This document shows, piece by piece, positions 51,837 through 59,990 of a stretch of 64,000 nucleotides of DNA; position 1 is the first letter of the stretch, and each line of letters begins with the position of its first letter. The position numbers and the translations under genes are program-made. The notes under the pieces are model-generated. The model worked only from the letters and a program-made list of their open reading frames with translations. It did not search any database and had not been told where the DNA came from. The stretch is from G965226155 sp965226155. GTDB taxonomy: Bacteria > Pseudomonadota > Gammaproteobacteria > Eutrophobiales > Eutrophobiaceae. The DNA is taken from positions 1,736,001-1,800,000 of the forward strand of contig OZ245331.1 of assembly GCA_965226155.1 (NCBI GenBank), given 5' to 3'.

Positions 51837-54669
51837 CTTGTCAGTCAAGGAGCGTGATCTGCTTGAGCGTATTGATGCCAAAGAGGATCTTCGGCCTTAT
51901 TTCTTCAGGAAGGTAAAAGGCATCCAATGGTTCGACAAGTTGTCAGAGAGGGGCTATTTTAGCCCTGAACATAATCCTCCACCCACACTAGTAAAAGAAG
52001 AAGGCTATATAAGCATTTTAAACTGGCCGGCCATAGAATATTTGGTCAAAACAGCTCCTGAGTTGAAATTACAGGAGAACATCGAGTATGCCAAACAGTT
52101 TCTTGAAATCTTAGTTTCAAGCACCGAGTATGCCAAAGCTAACAGTTTCAGTAACTATCGGACATGGTGGCAATTTTCAAAGATTATTCAGTACATCCAT
52201 CCCAAAATTATAAGCATCCAAGATCTAAATATTGTTGATTATTGGCTGAATGATGAACATGAATTAATCACAGTAGAAATTTGTGAGAAATGGTTACCTG
52301 TTCTTTTAGATACCAAAGATACACATGAACAGCAACTTGCTGCCAAACTACTAGAGTTTATTTATCAGCTTCGTTTTAAAAATGACGAGTTTCTGGGACA
52401 CACGAGCCGTAATGCGGAGTTACGTATCGACCATTACCATGCAAAAAATATTACTGACAAAGTTGCAAAACTGGCAGGCGAATCTATTGGAGTCAAAGCA
52501 ATTTTGTTTTTCGACAAAAAATTACAGCAAATACTTGATGAGTTAGAGAATGATTCCTGGTCTTATGTTTGGCAACCAGCTATTGAGCCTCACAAGCAGA
52601 ACAAGCACCATGACGATGCAGAAAACATTCTAATAAATGCGTATCGAGACTCGTTTACCGGATATATGAGCGCAATGCCTAATGAGGCGATTGATTCTGT
52701 TTCAGAAAAACTGGAAGGAAACTACGAGACGATCAAGCGATTGGCTATACATATAATTGATGAGAACTTTCGGATATGTGGGCAGTTGATCGATTCACTG
52801 ATTGATAGTGAATATTTTACAAACAACTATCGGCATGAGATGTGGCGGCTATTGAGTCGTAATTACAGCCAATTTTCGAATGAACGAAGAAAGAAAATAT
52901 TGAAAGTGATATCCGCAATTATTAGACCAGATGATGAAGGAAAAACACATGCTACTGCTACCGCATTTATCCAGGCAAGCTGGCTTGCAGCTATTAAAGA
53001 TTTCGGCGAGGAGGAGAATAATCTTTATACCGCTAAAGTGAAAGTAGCTGGCGCAAAGCCTGAACACCCATCATTTTCAAGTTTTACGCCTGTTGTGAGT
53101 GTCGCCCCTAGATCACCATATTCGCTTGATGAACTTCATGGATTGGAAGTTACTGAACTGGTTGAAAGGCTTAATTCTTTCCAACTCGAACTAAGCACGT
53201 TAGATGAAGAGACTAGTATTCGAGGGTTATTGGGAGCATTGCGTGAAGTAATCAAGACATCGCCTCTCAAGTTTTACCCCGAACTATCCAATTTTGTTGA
53301 GATAGATTTAGCCTATGTACATGAGATTATAGAAGCCTATAGGGAATTATGGACAGAAAAAGTGCAGCTCCCATGGGATGATATTTGGGAATCGCTGTTA
53401 AGATTTTTTAAGGCTGTTATTCATAGGGGAAATTTCTGGTGTGATGAGAATGCTAAAAAGCGCGGTGTTTTCAGTGTTTTTATAGGAGACCGTTCTTGGG
53501 TAATTACTTCAATCGCGCGCCTCATTGAGGATGGTACAAAGTCTGACGATCATGCATTTAATAAAAAGTACCTGAAAGATGCAGAAGAAATCATTATATT
53601 TTTGTTAAGTTACAAAATTGGTCGTGAGTTCAATGTAGAAGAAGATGCTGTCACATATGCAATAAATAGTCCTCGTGGCCAAAGTTTACAAGCTCTAATC
53701 AATATAACTTTGCGTTGTTGTCGTCTTGCTAACAGCGAATCTAGCCAAGATCACTCCACCGTTTGGAATCAAATTCGACCCGTATATGAGAACGAGTTTA
53801 ACACTGCAAAAATACGTACTTACGAATTTGCACCACTTGTTACACGCTATCTTCCAAGTTTTTTATACATCTCTAAAGACTGGACACTGGCTAATTTGAA
53901 CAGAATATTTGATAGAGGCGACGAGGTTTGGTGGCAATGTGCAATGGAAGGTTATGTGCATGGAGGTATGGTATTTGAGGAGGTGTATAAATATTTGAAA
54001 GAAAATGAACATTTCCTTAAGGCATTGAATAATCAAAATTTAAAGGGTCGTATTCGCAAAGGTGTAATTCAAAACATAGGGATTGCATATATATCTGGAT
54101 ATGAAAGCCTTGAAGATAATGATTCACTGATTAGAAATTTAATTACCCGAGGCGTTTACAAAGAACTAAGCTTGTTAATTCGATTTATTTGGGGTTATGG
54201 GGAGAAGGAGGATGAAGACTTCAGAGTTAGATTATATGAATTGTGGCCTAGGATTTTTGAGTGCACTGATACTTCAACTTTTGAAGGAAAGAAACTTGCC
54301 TCTCAATTGTGTCTCTGGATCAAGTATGTAGATAAAGTCGACCATTTAAGACTGGATTGGCTTCATGCTGTTGCACCCTATGCGGACATTGAACATAACT
54401 CCAACGAAATGCTTGAATGCCTTGCTGTCATAAGTAAAAAGCAGCCATTTGAAGCACATAGCATCTGGATGATGTTACTAGAAAGTTCGACTTCAGACTA
54501 TCCAGAAGAAGCAATTAGGGAGATTTTAACCAACTTAGTCAACAAAAAACCGGAAGGACTAGTAAAGGCTAAAGAAGCAGTAAGTGTCTATTTAAGAGTC
54601 GCAAATGGTAGACCTAAAGAGTGGCTACGCGAAATTGAAAATAACCAACCCGGTACAGGAGCCTTGTAG
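51829..54669 (+). CDS. Large helical partner of the SIR2 protein
   Basis: 946 residues from the ATG at 51829. Almost entirely helical with no P-loop, no membrane span and no known catalytic motif I can see. Segments such as RWLSRNYSQFSNERRKKILK-like helices (near 370), WDDIWESLLRFFKAVIHRGN and LYELWPRIFECTDTSTFEGK suggest repeats of the HEAT or TPR kind. The last third resembles the C-terminal DUF4020 type that is known with SIR2 proteins, but I cannot confirm this. Likely the sensor or scaffold that controls the NADase. Confidence 0.7.
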   Translation: MTSLSVKERDLLERIDAKEDLRPYFFRKVKGIQWFDKLSERGYFSPEHNPPPTLVKEEGYISILNWPAIEYLVKTAPELKLQENIEYAKQFLEILVSSTEYAKANSFSNYRTWWQFSKIIQYIHPKIISIQDLNIVDYWLNDEHELITVEICEKWLPVLLDTKDTHEQQLAAKLLEFIYQLRFKNDEFLGHTSRNAELRIDHYHAKNITDKVAKLAGESIGVKAILFFDKKLQQILDELENDSWSYVWQPAIEPHKQNKHHDDAENILINAYRDSFTGYMSAMPNEAIDSVSEKLEGNYETIKRLAIHIIDENFRICGQLIDSLIDSEYFTNNYRHEMWRLLSRNYSQFSNERRKKILKVISAIIRPDDEGKTHATATAFIQASWLAAIKDFGEEENNLYTAKVKVAGAKPEHPSFSSFTPVVSVAPRSPYSLDELHGLEVTELVERLNSFQLELSTLDEETSIRGLLGALREVIKTSPLKFYPELSNFVEIDLAYVHEIIEAYRELWTEKVQLPWDDIWESLLRFFKAVIHRGNFWCDENAKKRGVFSVFIGDRSWVITSIARLIEDGTKSDDHAFNKKYLKDAEEIIIFLLSYKIGREFNVEEDAVTYAINSPRGQSLQALINITLRCCRLANSESSQDHSTVWNQIRPVYENEFNTAKIRTYEFAPLVTRYLPSFLYISKDWTLANLNRIFDRGDEVWWQCAMEGYVHGGMVFEEVYKYLKENEHFLKALNNQNLKGRIRKGVIQNIGIAYISGYESLEDNDSLIRNLITRGVYKELSLLIRFIWGYGEKEDEDFRVRLYELWPRIFECTDTSTFEGKKLASQLCLWIKYVDKVDHLRLDWLHAVAPYADIEHNSNEMLECLAVISKKQPFEAHSIWMMLLESSTSDYPEEAIREILTNLVNKKPEGLVKAKEAVSVYLRVANGRPKEWLREIENNQPGTGAL

Positions 54670-54756
54670 TCAATTAGTTGGAGGAAAACGATATTGACCA
54701 AGTGGGGTACCGTGCGGGATATCGGTGATGAGGAACAGGGCAGGTTACAGTGCTAA

Positions 54757-55014
54757 TCAGTTCTGCCCATCCACTTCTTCGATAAGGCCCTTCATTATCT
54801 GTATGAGTGCGGCGGTCTTTCGCCGCTGGACGATCGCATCAGCTGTGTAGAGGCCATGCTTGTATGCATTGCCGTTATCGATCGGTGCGCTGGACGAGGG
54901 TCCTCCATGCATCCTACATCGACCGTTCGCCATTGCGGGCGACTGGCAGGGCGTCCCGTTTCGCGTCCGCGCGCCGCAACGTGGGCTGCGATGCATGGGT
55001 AATCTACTTTGCAT
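54757..55014 (-). CDS. HGG-motif small protein
   Basis: 85 residues starting MQSRLPMHRSPRCGARTRNG, with the cluster GTPCQSPAMANGRCRMHGG (two Cys, His-Gly-Gly) found in short proteins of phages and integrated elements, followed by NAYKHGLYTADAIV. Overlaps the previous gene by 11 bases. Last gene of the leftward block 54.8-57.6 kb. The base composition is clearly GC-richer than the SIR2 genes on the left. Confidence 0.7.
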   Translation of the reverse strand: MQSRLPMHRSPRCGARTRNGTPCQSPAMANGRCRMHGGPSSSAPIDNGNAYKHGLYTADAIVQRRKTAALIQIMKGLIEEVDGQN

Positions 55015-55603
55015 GGGGTCGTTCCTTCAATTTCGCGCAATCCCCACCCCCCGGTGTCTCAACCATGCCGACGACAGCCTGCCCGCCAGGGTGGACGTGG
55101 ACATGTTCCACCGTCACCTTCTGCTGTCCCTTGCCGCGATGGCGGTTGAGCGCTTCCAGCAGGGTAGACCAGGTGCGGGAAAGTTTGTTCGCCTGATTCA
55201 GGTTCTCACGACGCCCCTCAAAGGTCTGCCCGCTGATCATGGTACGGCGGTAGCATTCCATTGCAGCGTTGTGGCTTGCGATCAGCTGTGCTGCCATCAT
55301 GCCTTCCAGCTCATCCTTCGGGCCAATGCCGGCCAGCGCCGCGACAGTGGCACTCAGTTGCTGGTTATAGGTCTCGGTGTCGGGGCTGATACAAAGCGTC
55401 TGTAGTACCTGACTCGCAAGCGTGTTGTTCCAGTGGTCGGACTGCGAGCCGCCGATGGTCTTCAGTGCACCCTTACAGTCCTCCGGGTCGTAGGTAACCA
55501 CGGTCATCGGCCTGTTCTCCTTGACGTGTTTCCTTTTGGTCATTGAAGATACTCTATGATTTCCGTTTGATATTCTTTCGATTGAGTCCACTGTGTTATT
55601 CAT
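55004..55603 (-). CDS. Conserved mobile-element protein of unknown function
   Basis: 199 residues; start overlaps the helicase stop by 4 bases (ATGA). Alternative start after about 20 residues. Helical: LASQVLQTLCISPDTETYNQ and AAQLIASHNAAMECYRRTMI, then QTFEGRRENLNQANKLSRTW, ending with a His-rich VEHVHVHPGGQAVV. Similar proteins accompany the HGG-motif and DUF3631 genes in integrated elements (from memory). Function unknown. Confidence 0.65.
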   Translation of the reverse strand: MNNTVDSIERISNGNHRVSSMTKRKHVKENRPMTVVTYDPEDCKGALKTIGGSQSDHWNNTLASQVLQTLCISPDTETYNQQLSATVAALAGIGPKDELEGMMAAQLIASHNAAMECYRRTMISGQTFEGRRENLNQANKLSRTWSTLLEALNRHRGKGQQKVTVEHVHVHPGGQAVVGMVETPGGGDCAKLKERPHAK

Positions 55604-57360
55604 TCTTTCGGTTCCAGAGGTTTCGTATCCGCTACACCGCTACAGTCATTATTTTTCAATAAGTTAGGTCCGTTCGTATCCGCTACACCGGGTTGGGCCG
55701 TAGCGGATTGTAAATCCTCTAACCCATTGATTTTATTAGGTTGTAGCGGTGTAGCGGATAGATATCCCTCCTTTTCTGTAAGATAGGCCTTCCAATGATC
55801 TTGCAGGTCGGTCCGCTTGTAGCCTTTCACTATGGCGCCGGACTTGCGGATATTCCTTGGCCCTACCCTGAACGGCTTGAGCAGGTCAGATAGCCCGCGC
55901 GGCGACAGGGGTTTGCCGTGCTTCCACTCGCTCCACGGCCGGCCTTCCATCGCTATTAAGCCAATAAGGATTTTTGTCGTCGGCATCGTCTCAGGATTCC
56001 CAGCTTTGACAAACACCCGGTGCAGATCGGCGAGTAGCTTTTCTCTCACGCCGGTTTGGTTTTCAGTATCTGTGTTGATAGTGTCGCTGGCGTGCCATGC
56101 CCGGCCGCCTTCTCCGGCCCAGTCGCCACCTGCGATATTGGCTATAGCAATCAGTGCCTCCCAGGCATCGCAAGCGCGATCATGCAGATCCGTTGGGAAT
56201 ATCACTGTATTACGCCCGTCCAGGATCGCCTCCTTGTTATCTACAATCCACCGCACAATGCGTCGTCGCAGAGATTCAATGGCTTCCCGGTCTCGGTCCC
56301 GCCATCGGCCAACCGACTGATCTGCAGGCTTGCGCTCCAGACGGATCACCAGCGCGCGGTCGACCACAGTATCGTGCAGGCCGCCGATCCCTGATATCAC
56401 CTTCGGGCACCAGGTCTCGAAACGGCGCGGTTCGTGGTGATCACCGACACAGCGCAGGATGTAGGCCATGTTGCGCCGTTGTGATCCGTTTACCACGCCG
56501 CGCAACTCGGGATTGTCGGCAAAATAGGTATCGGCTTCATCCAACAGCAGCGTCGGTGCGTGATCCTCAATGGTGCGGAACAGAACCGCCGATGTGACAC
56601 GCCCGCTCGCTTGCAACGGCCGGTGAATAAACTCCGCGAGTATTTCCATCAGCAGGGACTTCCCGCACCTTTTCGTTGCGCTGGTGACGTTCAGAAAGGT
56701 CGAGATTTCGAGCCCATCGTGTATCCAGGTGGTCAGGCACCACAGTGCTATTGCATCGGCCATCGCTGTCTGTAAGTAGACATGCCGGCAAATGTTATTA
56801 CTTATTTCGTCAAGCAGTGATTCCCCGCTTACCCTGTCTGGCCACGGCTCGACTGCTGGCCATTGGATCCTCGTGCCTTGCAGGTCGCCGCCGTCCCGGT
56901 CGCATCCTTGAGTTTGTTTCAAGGCGTCGGCCAATAATGCCATGGAGACGCCTGCATCCTTCAGTTTCTGGTGGGTGCGGGAATAGGTCGCAGGTTCCTT
57001 CCGCTTCATTTCGTCAAGATAGGCCAGTGCATTAGATTCCAACGGCGCGCCGGGATCAGTCTTGCAACGCTCGATCAGGGTTGTTGCTTCCTCCGGCAGG
57101 GTCATGGCCGTCGTATTGGTCGTTTCAGACTGGGGAGCATTCATTATCGGATCGGTGGATGTTTCGCTGCTGGTCAGTCCCGCTTCTTGTAACATTTGGA
57201 TCGCCGCCAGTCGTTCGGCCTCAGGCCGATCCAGACCGGCATCAAATTCCATAATCGCGGCGCGTTCTTCGAAGGCATCTTGATCCAAGGGCGCGAAGGG
57301 ACGGGCCACGGACGCGGGGTCGCCGTCTACTTGGGTTCCATTCGGCAGTGGGACGAACAC
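55600..57360 (-). CDS. DUF3631-type primase/helicase of an integrated element
   Basis: 586 residues, GTG start at 57360. Central ATPase-like part: FLNVTSATKRCGKSLLMEIL (Walker A like), then APTLLLDEADTYFADNPELR (Walker B) and HEPRRFETWCPKVISGIGG, then VVDRALVIRLERK with arginine finger. C-terminal DUF3631 region (RKSGAIVKGYKRTDLQDHWK). Replication module of satellites, ICEs or cryptic prophages. No integrase, capsid or origin follows, so the element is partial. Confidence 0.85.
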   Translation of the reverse strand: MFVPLPNGTQVDGDPASVARPFAPLDQDAFEERAAIMEFDAGLDRPEAERLAAIQMLQEAGLTSSETSTDPIMNAPQSETTNTTAMTLPEEATTLIERCKTDPGAPLESNALAYLDEMKRKEPATYSRTHQKLKDAGVSMALLADALKQTQGCDRDGGDLQGTRIQWPAVEPWPDRVSGESLLDEISNNICRHVYLQTAMADAIALWCLTTWIHDGLEISTFLNVTSATKRCGKSLLMEILAEFIHRPLQASGRVTSAVLFRTIEDHAPTLLLDEADTYFADNPELRGVVNGSQRRNMAYILRCVGDHHEPRRFETWCPKVISGIGGLHDTVVDRALVIRLERKPADQSVGRWRDRDREAIESLRRRIVRWIVDNKEAILDGRNTVIFPTDLHDRACDAWEALIAIANIAGGDWAGEGGRAWHASDTINTDTENQTGVREKLLADLHRVFVKAGNPETMPTTKILIGLIAMEGRPWSEWKHGKPLSPRGLSDLLKPFRVGPRNIRKSGAIVKGYKRTDLQDHWKAYLTEKEGYLSATPLQPNKINGLEDLQSATAQPGVADTNGPNLLKNNDCSGVADTKPLEPKE

Positions 57361-57400
57361 GGCGATTAACGCGACCGGTCGTTTTCCTGCCAGTACGGGC

Positions 57401-57625
57401 TCATCTTGCCGCCAAGCGCTTGGGCGCGTTCTGCTCAGCGGGGTTAGCTTCGGGACATTGCTCCAACCAGTGCTCGATATCGCATTCTCTCCAAGCTACG
57501 GCACGCAGACCGATGCGCACTGGGCGCGGAAACGCTCCCCGGTCCATGGCAGCGTAAATCGTCGAGCGTGACAGGCCCGTACGGCCCTCGACCTCTGGGC
57601 GGCGTAAAAATCTGTAAGTCTTCAT
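57401..57625 (-). CDS. AlpA-family excisionase/regulator
   Basis: 74 residues with a winged-helix of the AlpA/MerR-like type: FLRRPEVEGRTGLSRSTIYA and PRPVRIGLRAVAWRECDIEHWL. It is the typical first gene of the replication operon of P4-like and other integrated elements, acting on the attachment site or on transcription. Start ATG 57625 after a GGAG-like AAGGAGACC. First gene of this leftward set. Confidence 0.85.
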   Translation of the reverse strand: MKTYRFLRRPEVEGRTGLSRSTIYAAMDRGAFPRPVRIGLRAVAWRECDIEHWLEQCPEANPAEQNAPKRLAAR

Positions 57626-57697
57626 CTCGCGGTCTCCTTGTGGATTTTAAGTGCCCAAGGGTGCCAAAAAGATGCAACAGAGTCGTCATGAACAATA

Positions 57698-58003
57698 TCA
57701 GAGGATTTTCCAGGACGGCTTACTCATTTTGTTCCACATGCCCTCAATGGTTTTGTACGAACGGTGGATGTTATGACACTTCAACGCCGTTATCACTGCG
57801 TCGCACGCGGAGTGCTTTGGCTTCTTTGTTTCCACGTTACGCGTGGGGGTCATGCCTAGGCGCACGAGCACCGCCACGGTTTCACAAACAACTATTTTCT
57901 CATAAAATGTGCTTGGTCGGCCTGCATGTCCCCTTGGTCGCGTTCGCTTGTCTTCCAGCATGTCGGCCAGCCAAGTGACTAAGTCGTTAGGGGGTACTGA
58001 CAA
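57698..58003 (-). CDS. Small protein, 5' end replaced by MITE
   Basis: 101 codons as read, but the start (TTG at 58003) lies in the terminal repeat of MITE copy C, so the native N-terminus is unknown. Basic and helical: EDKRTRPRGHAGRPSTFYEK, VVCETVAVLVRLG and a KTIEGMWNKMSKP end. It shares the GC-rich character of the block on its left and is likely an accessory gene of that element. Confidence 0.4.
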   Translation of the reverse strand: MSVPPNDLVTWLADMLEDKRTRPRGHAGRPSTFYEKIVVCETVAVLVRLGMTPTRNVETKKPKHSACDAVITALKCHNIHRSYKTIEGMWNKMSKPSWKIL

Positions 58004-58122
58004 GTTAACTGATTTGAAGCCATAATCAGCGCGGGTAAGCGGCCTAAGTCATTGATTGTTGGACAGGGGATCGGCTTTTTTACTACTAAAGAGGGGGAGA
58101 TTTGCGTTAATTTGACAGTACC
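57993..58122. repeat. MITE copy C, inverted
   Basis: 130 bp, opposite in orientation to copies A and B. TIRs begin GGTACTGACAAGTTAAC and end GTTAATTTGACAGTACC. The interior (CGGCCTAAGTCATTGATTGT) matches the other two copies. It marks the right edge of the GC-rich element and truncates the gene at 57698. Confidence 0.8.
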
Positions 58123-58403
58123 GTTTTTTGTCATGCCAAGCGCCGACAAGATGCCTGCCAAGGTTGAAAAGATTGTACCCCGCCTGCACAAGGATGAACA
58201 GGTGCAACGATTGACTCCAGTCATCCTCTGAAGAATTTAACCGGACACCACTGGTTTATAGTTCAAACTAAATTATTAGCTGGATCATGTTGGCTGTAGA
58301 AGTAATCAGGAAAAGTTTCATCTCTGTATTCATAAGACTTGCATTGCGCTAAATGTGGCATTATAATCAGTCTATTAACTAGATTAATCAATAAAGTTTA
58401 TAT

Positions 58404-59324
58404 ATGTCGTCTAAGTTTCAACATCATGGTACTGCTGGTGGACCTCGTTGGAGTCAGGAACGTCGTCTTGAGTTCATCGACTTCCGCCTTCGTTGGAACC
58501 GGACTATCAACAGAGGCGAACTTGTCGCATTCTTCCGTATCTCGACCCAACAAGCCTCTGCTGATCTAGCGCATTACTCGCATCTCGCTCCCCGAAACAT
58601 GGAATACGACAAGAGTTTGAAAACATACAGAGCCACAGCAAGCTTCCAGCCCGTAATCACTAAGAATGATGCCCAGAGCTACCTAAGCGAGTTGCTGGGG
58701 CTATCGGTTGGTACCTTCGCCCCTTCAGTCTCATTTATTAGCTGGCAGCCACCTCATGACATAGTTCGATATCCAGCCCGTCCTATTGAAACTGATACCC
58801 TGCTGAGGCTTCTTTGGGCGATCAGAGATGAAGACGAACTCATGGTTTCGTACCAGTCTATGCGGAGTTCCACACCAAAGACACGCTGGATCGCTCCTCA
58901 CGCTTTGGCCTTTGATGGTCAAAGATGGCACGTTAGGGCTTGGTGTCATGATAATAAAGATTTTCGCGATTTTGTAATTTCACGGATTCAGCGCAGTGAT
59001 GCATTGCGAAAGGCGACCGTGTCTGCAGAAGCCGATGCTTGGTGGAACACTTACATTGATGTCGTAATCAAGCCACGCGAAGGACTGACCAATAATCGGC
59101 GCCGTGCAATTGAAACCGATTTCGGTATGACGCGGGGTCGGCTCAAGTTAAGTTGCCGGAAGGCGCTTGCCTTTTACCATTTGCGACAGATGCAGTTAGA
59201 TCGGCCACTTGATCTTTCACCTGCCGCTCAACCCTTAGAGTTGATGAACCGTGACGAGCTTGCCGATGTGATTGTCGCCGCACAGAAGACTCCCGAATTT
59301 ACTGCTACTTCACACATCGGATAA
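58404..59324 (+). CDS. WYL-domain transcriptional regulator (BrxR/CapW-like)
   Basis: 306 residues. N-terminal helix-turn-helix (RWSQERRLEFIDFRLRWNR, then ISTQQASADLAHYSHLAP) and C-terminal WYL domain, with TRWIAPHALAFDGQRWHVRA and FRDFVISRIQRSDAL, then a WCX-like end. BrxR and CapW regulators of defence operons have this layout: they repress the operon until a signal, thought to be a nucleic acid or nucleotide, binds WYL. ATG at 58404 with no clear Shine-Dalgarno. The ubiquitin-like operon begins 13 bases after its stop, on the same strand. Confidence 0.85.
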   Translation: MSSKFQHHGTAGGPRWSQERRLEFIDFRLRWNRTINRGELVAFFRISTQQASADLAHYSHLAPRNMEYDKSLKTYRATASFQPVITKNDAQSYLSELLGLSVGTFAPSVSFISWQPPHDIVRYPARPIETDTLLRLLWAIRDEDELMVSYQSMRSSTPKTRWIAPHALAFDGQRWHVRAWCHDNKDFRDFVISRIQRSDALRKATVSAEADAWWNTYIDVVIKPREGLTNNRRRAIETDFGMTRGRLKLSCRKALAFYHLRQMQLDRPLDLSPAAQPLELMNRDELADVIVAAQKTPEFTATSHIG

Positions 59325-59337
59325 CTGGAGAAATATT

Positions 59338-59595
59338 ATGAACGAACACAAGCCTGATGAGTACACTGACAAGTACATCTTCTTTGTAGACAACAAGGAG
59401 ATTGTGACCGAACACTCGTCTCTCAATGGGCAAGAAATTAAGTCGATGGCAAGGATTCCCGGGGAATACCAGCTGTTCTTGGAAGAGCAAGGCGACAAAC
59501 CGGATCAAGCCATATCGGACGGTGATGCTGTTGACCTCAGCAAGCCGGCCAAGCACTTCTACGCTGTTCCGCCCGCAACATTTGGTCGAAGATGA
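59338..59595 (+). CDS. Ubiquitin-like protein (single multiubiquitin-type domain)
   Basis: 85 residues. Beta-grasp fold inferred from DKYIFFVDNKEIVTEHSSLN, LEEQGDKPDQAISDGDAVDL and FYAVPPATFG, which match the multiubiquitin-domain family. One domain, not several. It ends FGRR, so the Gly before Arg-Arg would be exposed if the JAB peptidase removed two residues. ATG 59338 after GGAGAAAT. The next gene overlaps by 4 bases. Confidence 0.85.
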   Translation: MNEHKPDEYTDKYIFFVDNKEIVTEHSSLNGQEIKSMARIPGEYQLFLEEQGDKPDQAISDGDAVDLSKPAKHFYAVPPATFGRR

Positions 59596-59990
59596 TTGAT
59601 ATTCAATTCAAAGACCTAACCAATTGGTGCCGTACCCTTGACTATGATCAGCCTAAAAAGACAGACTTACCCTCCGGCGGAGTGCTTATTGAGATTGCTG
59701 GGGTGAAGGTCGAGGGATGGAATCGCCCGACCGCTAAAATTCTGTTTTTGGTGCCAACTGGCTACCCAGCTGGGCAGCCTGACTGTTTCTGGATAGAACC
59801 CAGCGGATTTCGTCTCGCCGACGGTGGTACGCCACAGGGTGCCAACGACGGAAACCAAATTCCTGGCGATGTCAACCCAGCACGCAGCACAACATGGTTC
59901 TCTTGGCATGTCCAAAGCTGGAACCCCAGCCTGGACACGTTGATCACATATAGCAATGTCATTCTAAACCGACTGACACCCGCACGATGA
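59592..59990 (+). CDS. E2-like conjugating protein (prokaryotic E2 family E)
   Basis: 132 residues. Matches the E2-fold family E: GWNRPTAKILFLVPTGYPAG, then PDCFWIEPSG, and STTWFSWHVQSWNPSLDTL. Only two Cys, 13 and 65, and neither lies where the canonical E2 active Cys would be. That position, some eight residues before Trp110, is filled by Thr101, Trp102 and Ser104 nearby. So transfer may go through a Ser/Thr oxyester or not at all. Overlaps its neighbours by 4 bases each. Confidence 0.82.
   Translation: MIDIQFKDLTNWCRTLDYDQPKKTDLPSGGVLIEIAGVKVEGWNRPTAKILFLVPTGYPAGQPDCFWIEPSGFRLADGGTPQGANDGNQIPGDVNPARSTTWFSWHVQSWNPSLDTLITYSNVILNRLTPAR

Noticed and set aside
50907..54669. Short prokaryotic Argonaute-SIR2 (SPARSA) or Sir2-HerA
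   Set aside because: The partner shows neither PIWI/APAZ motifs nor a HerA-type Walker A.
54807..55405. Plus-strand frames across the helicase/AlpA block (also 55832-57283)
   Set aside because: They are shadows in GC-rich DNA; the minus-strand genes have domain motifs and ATGA couplings.
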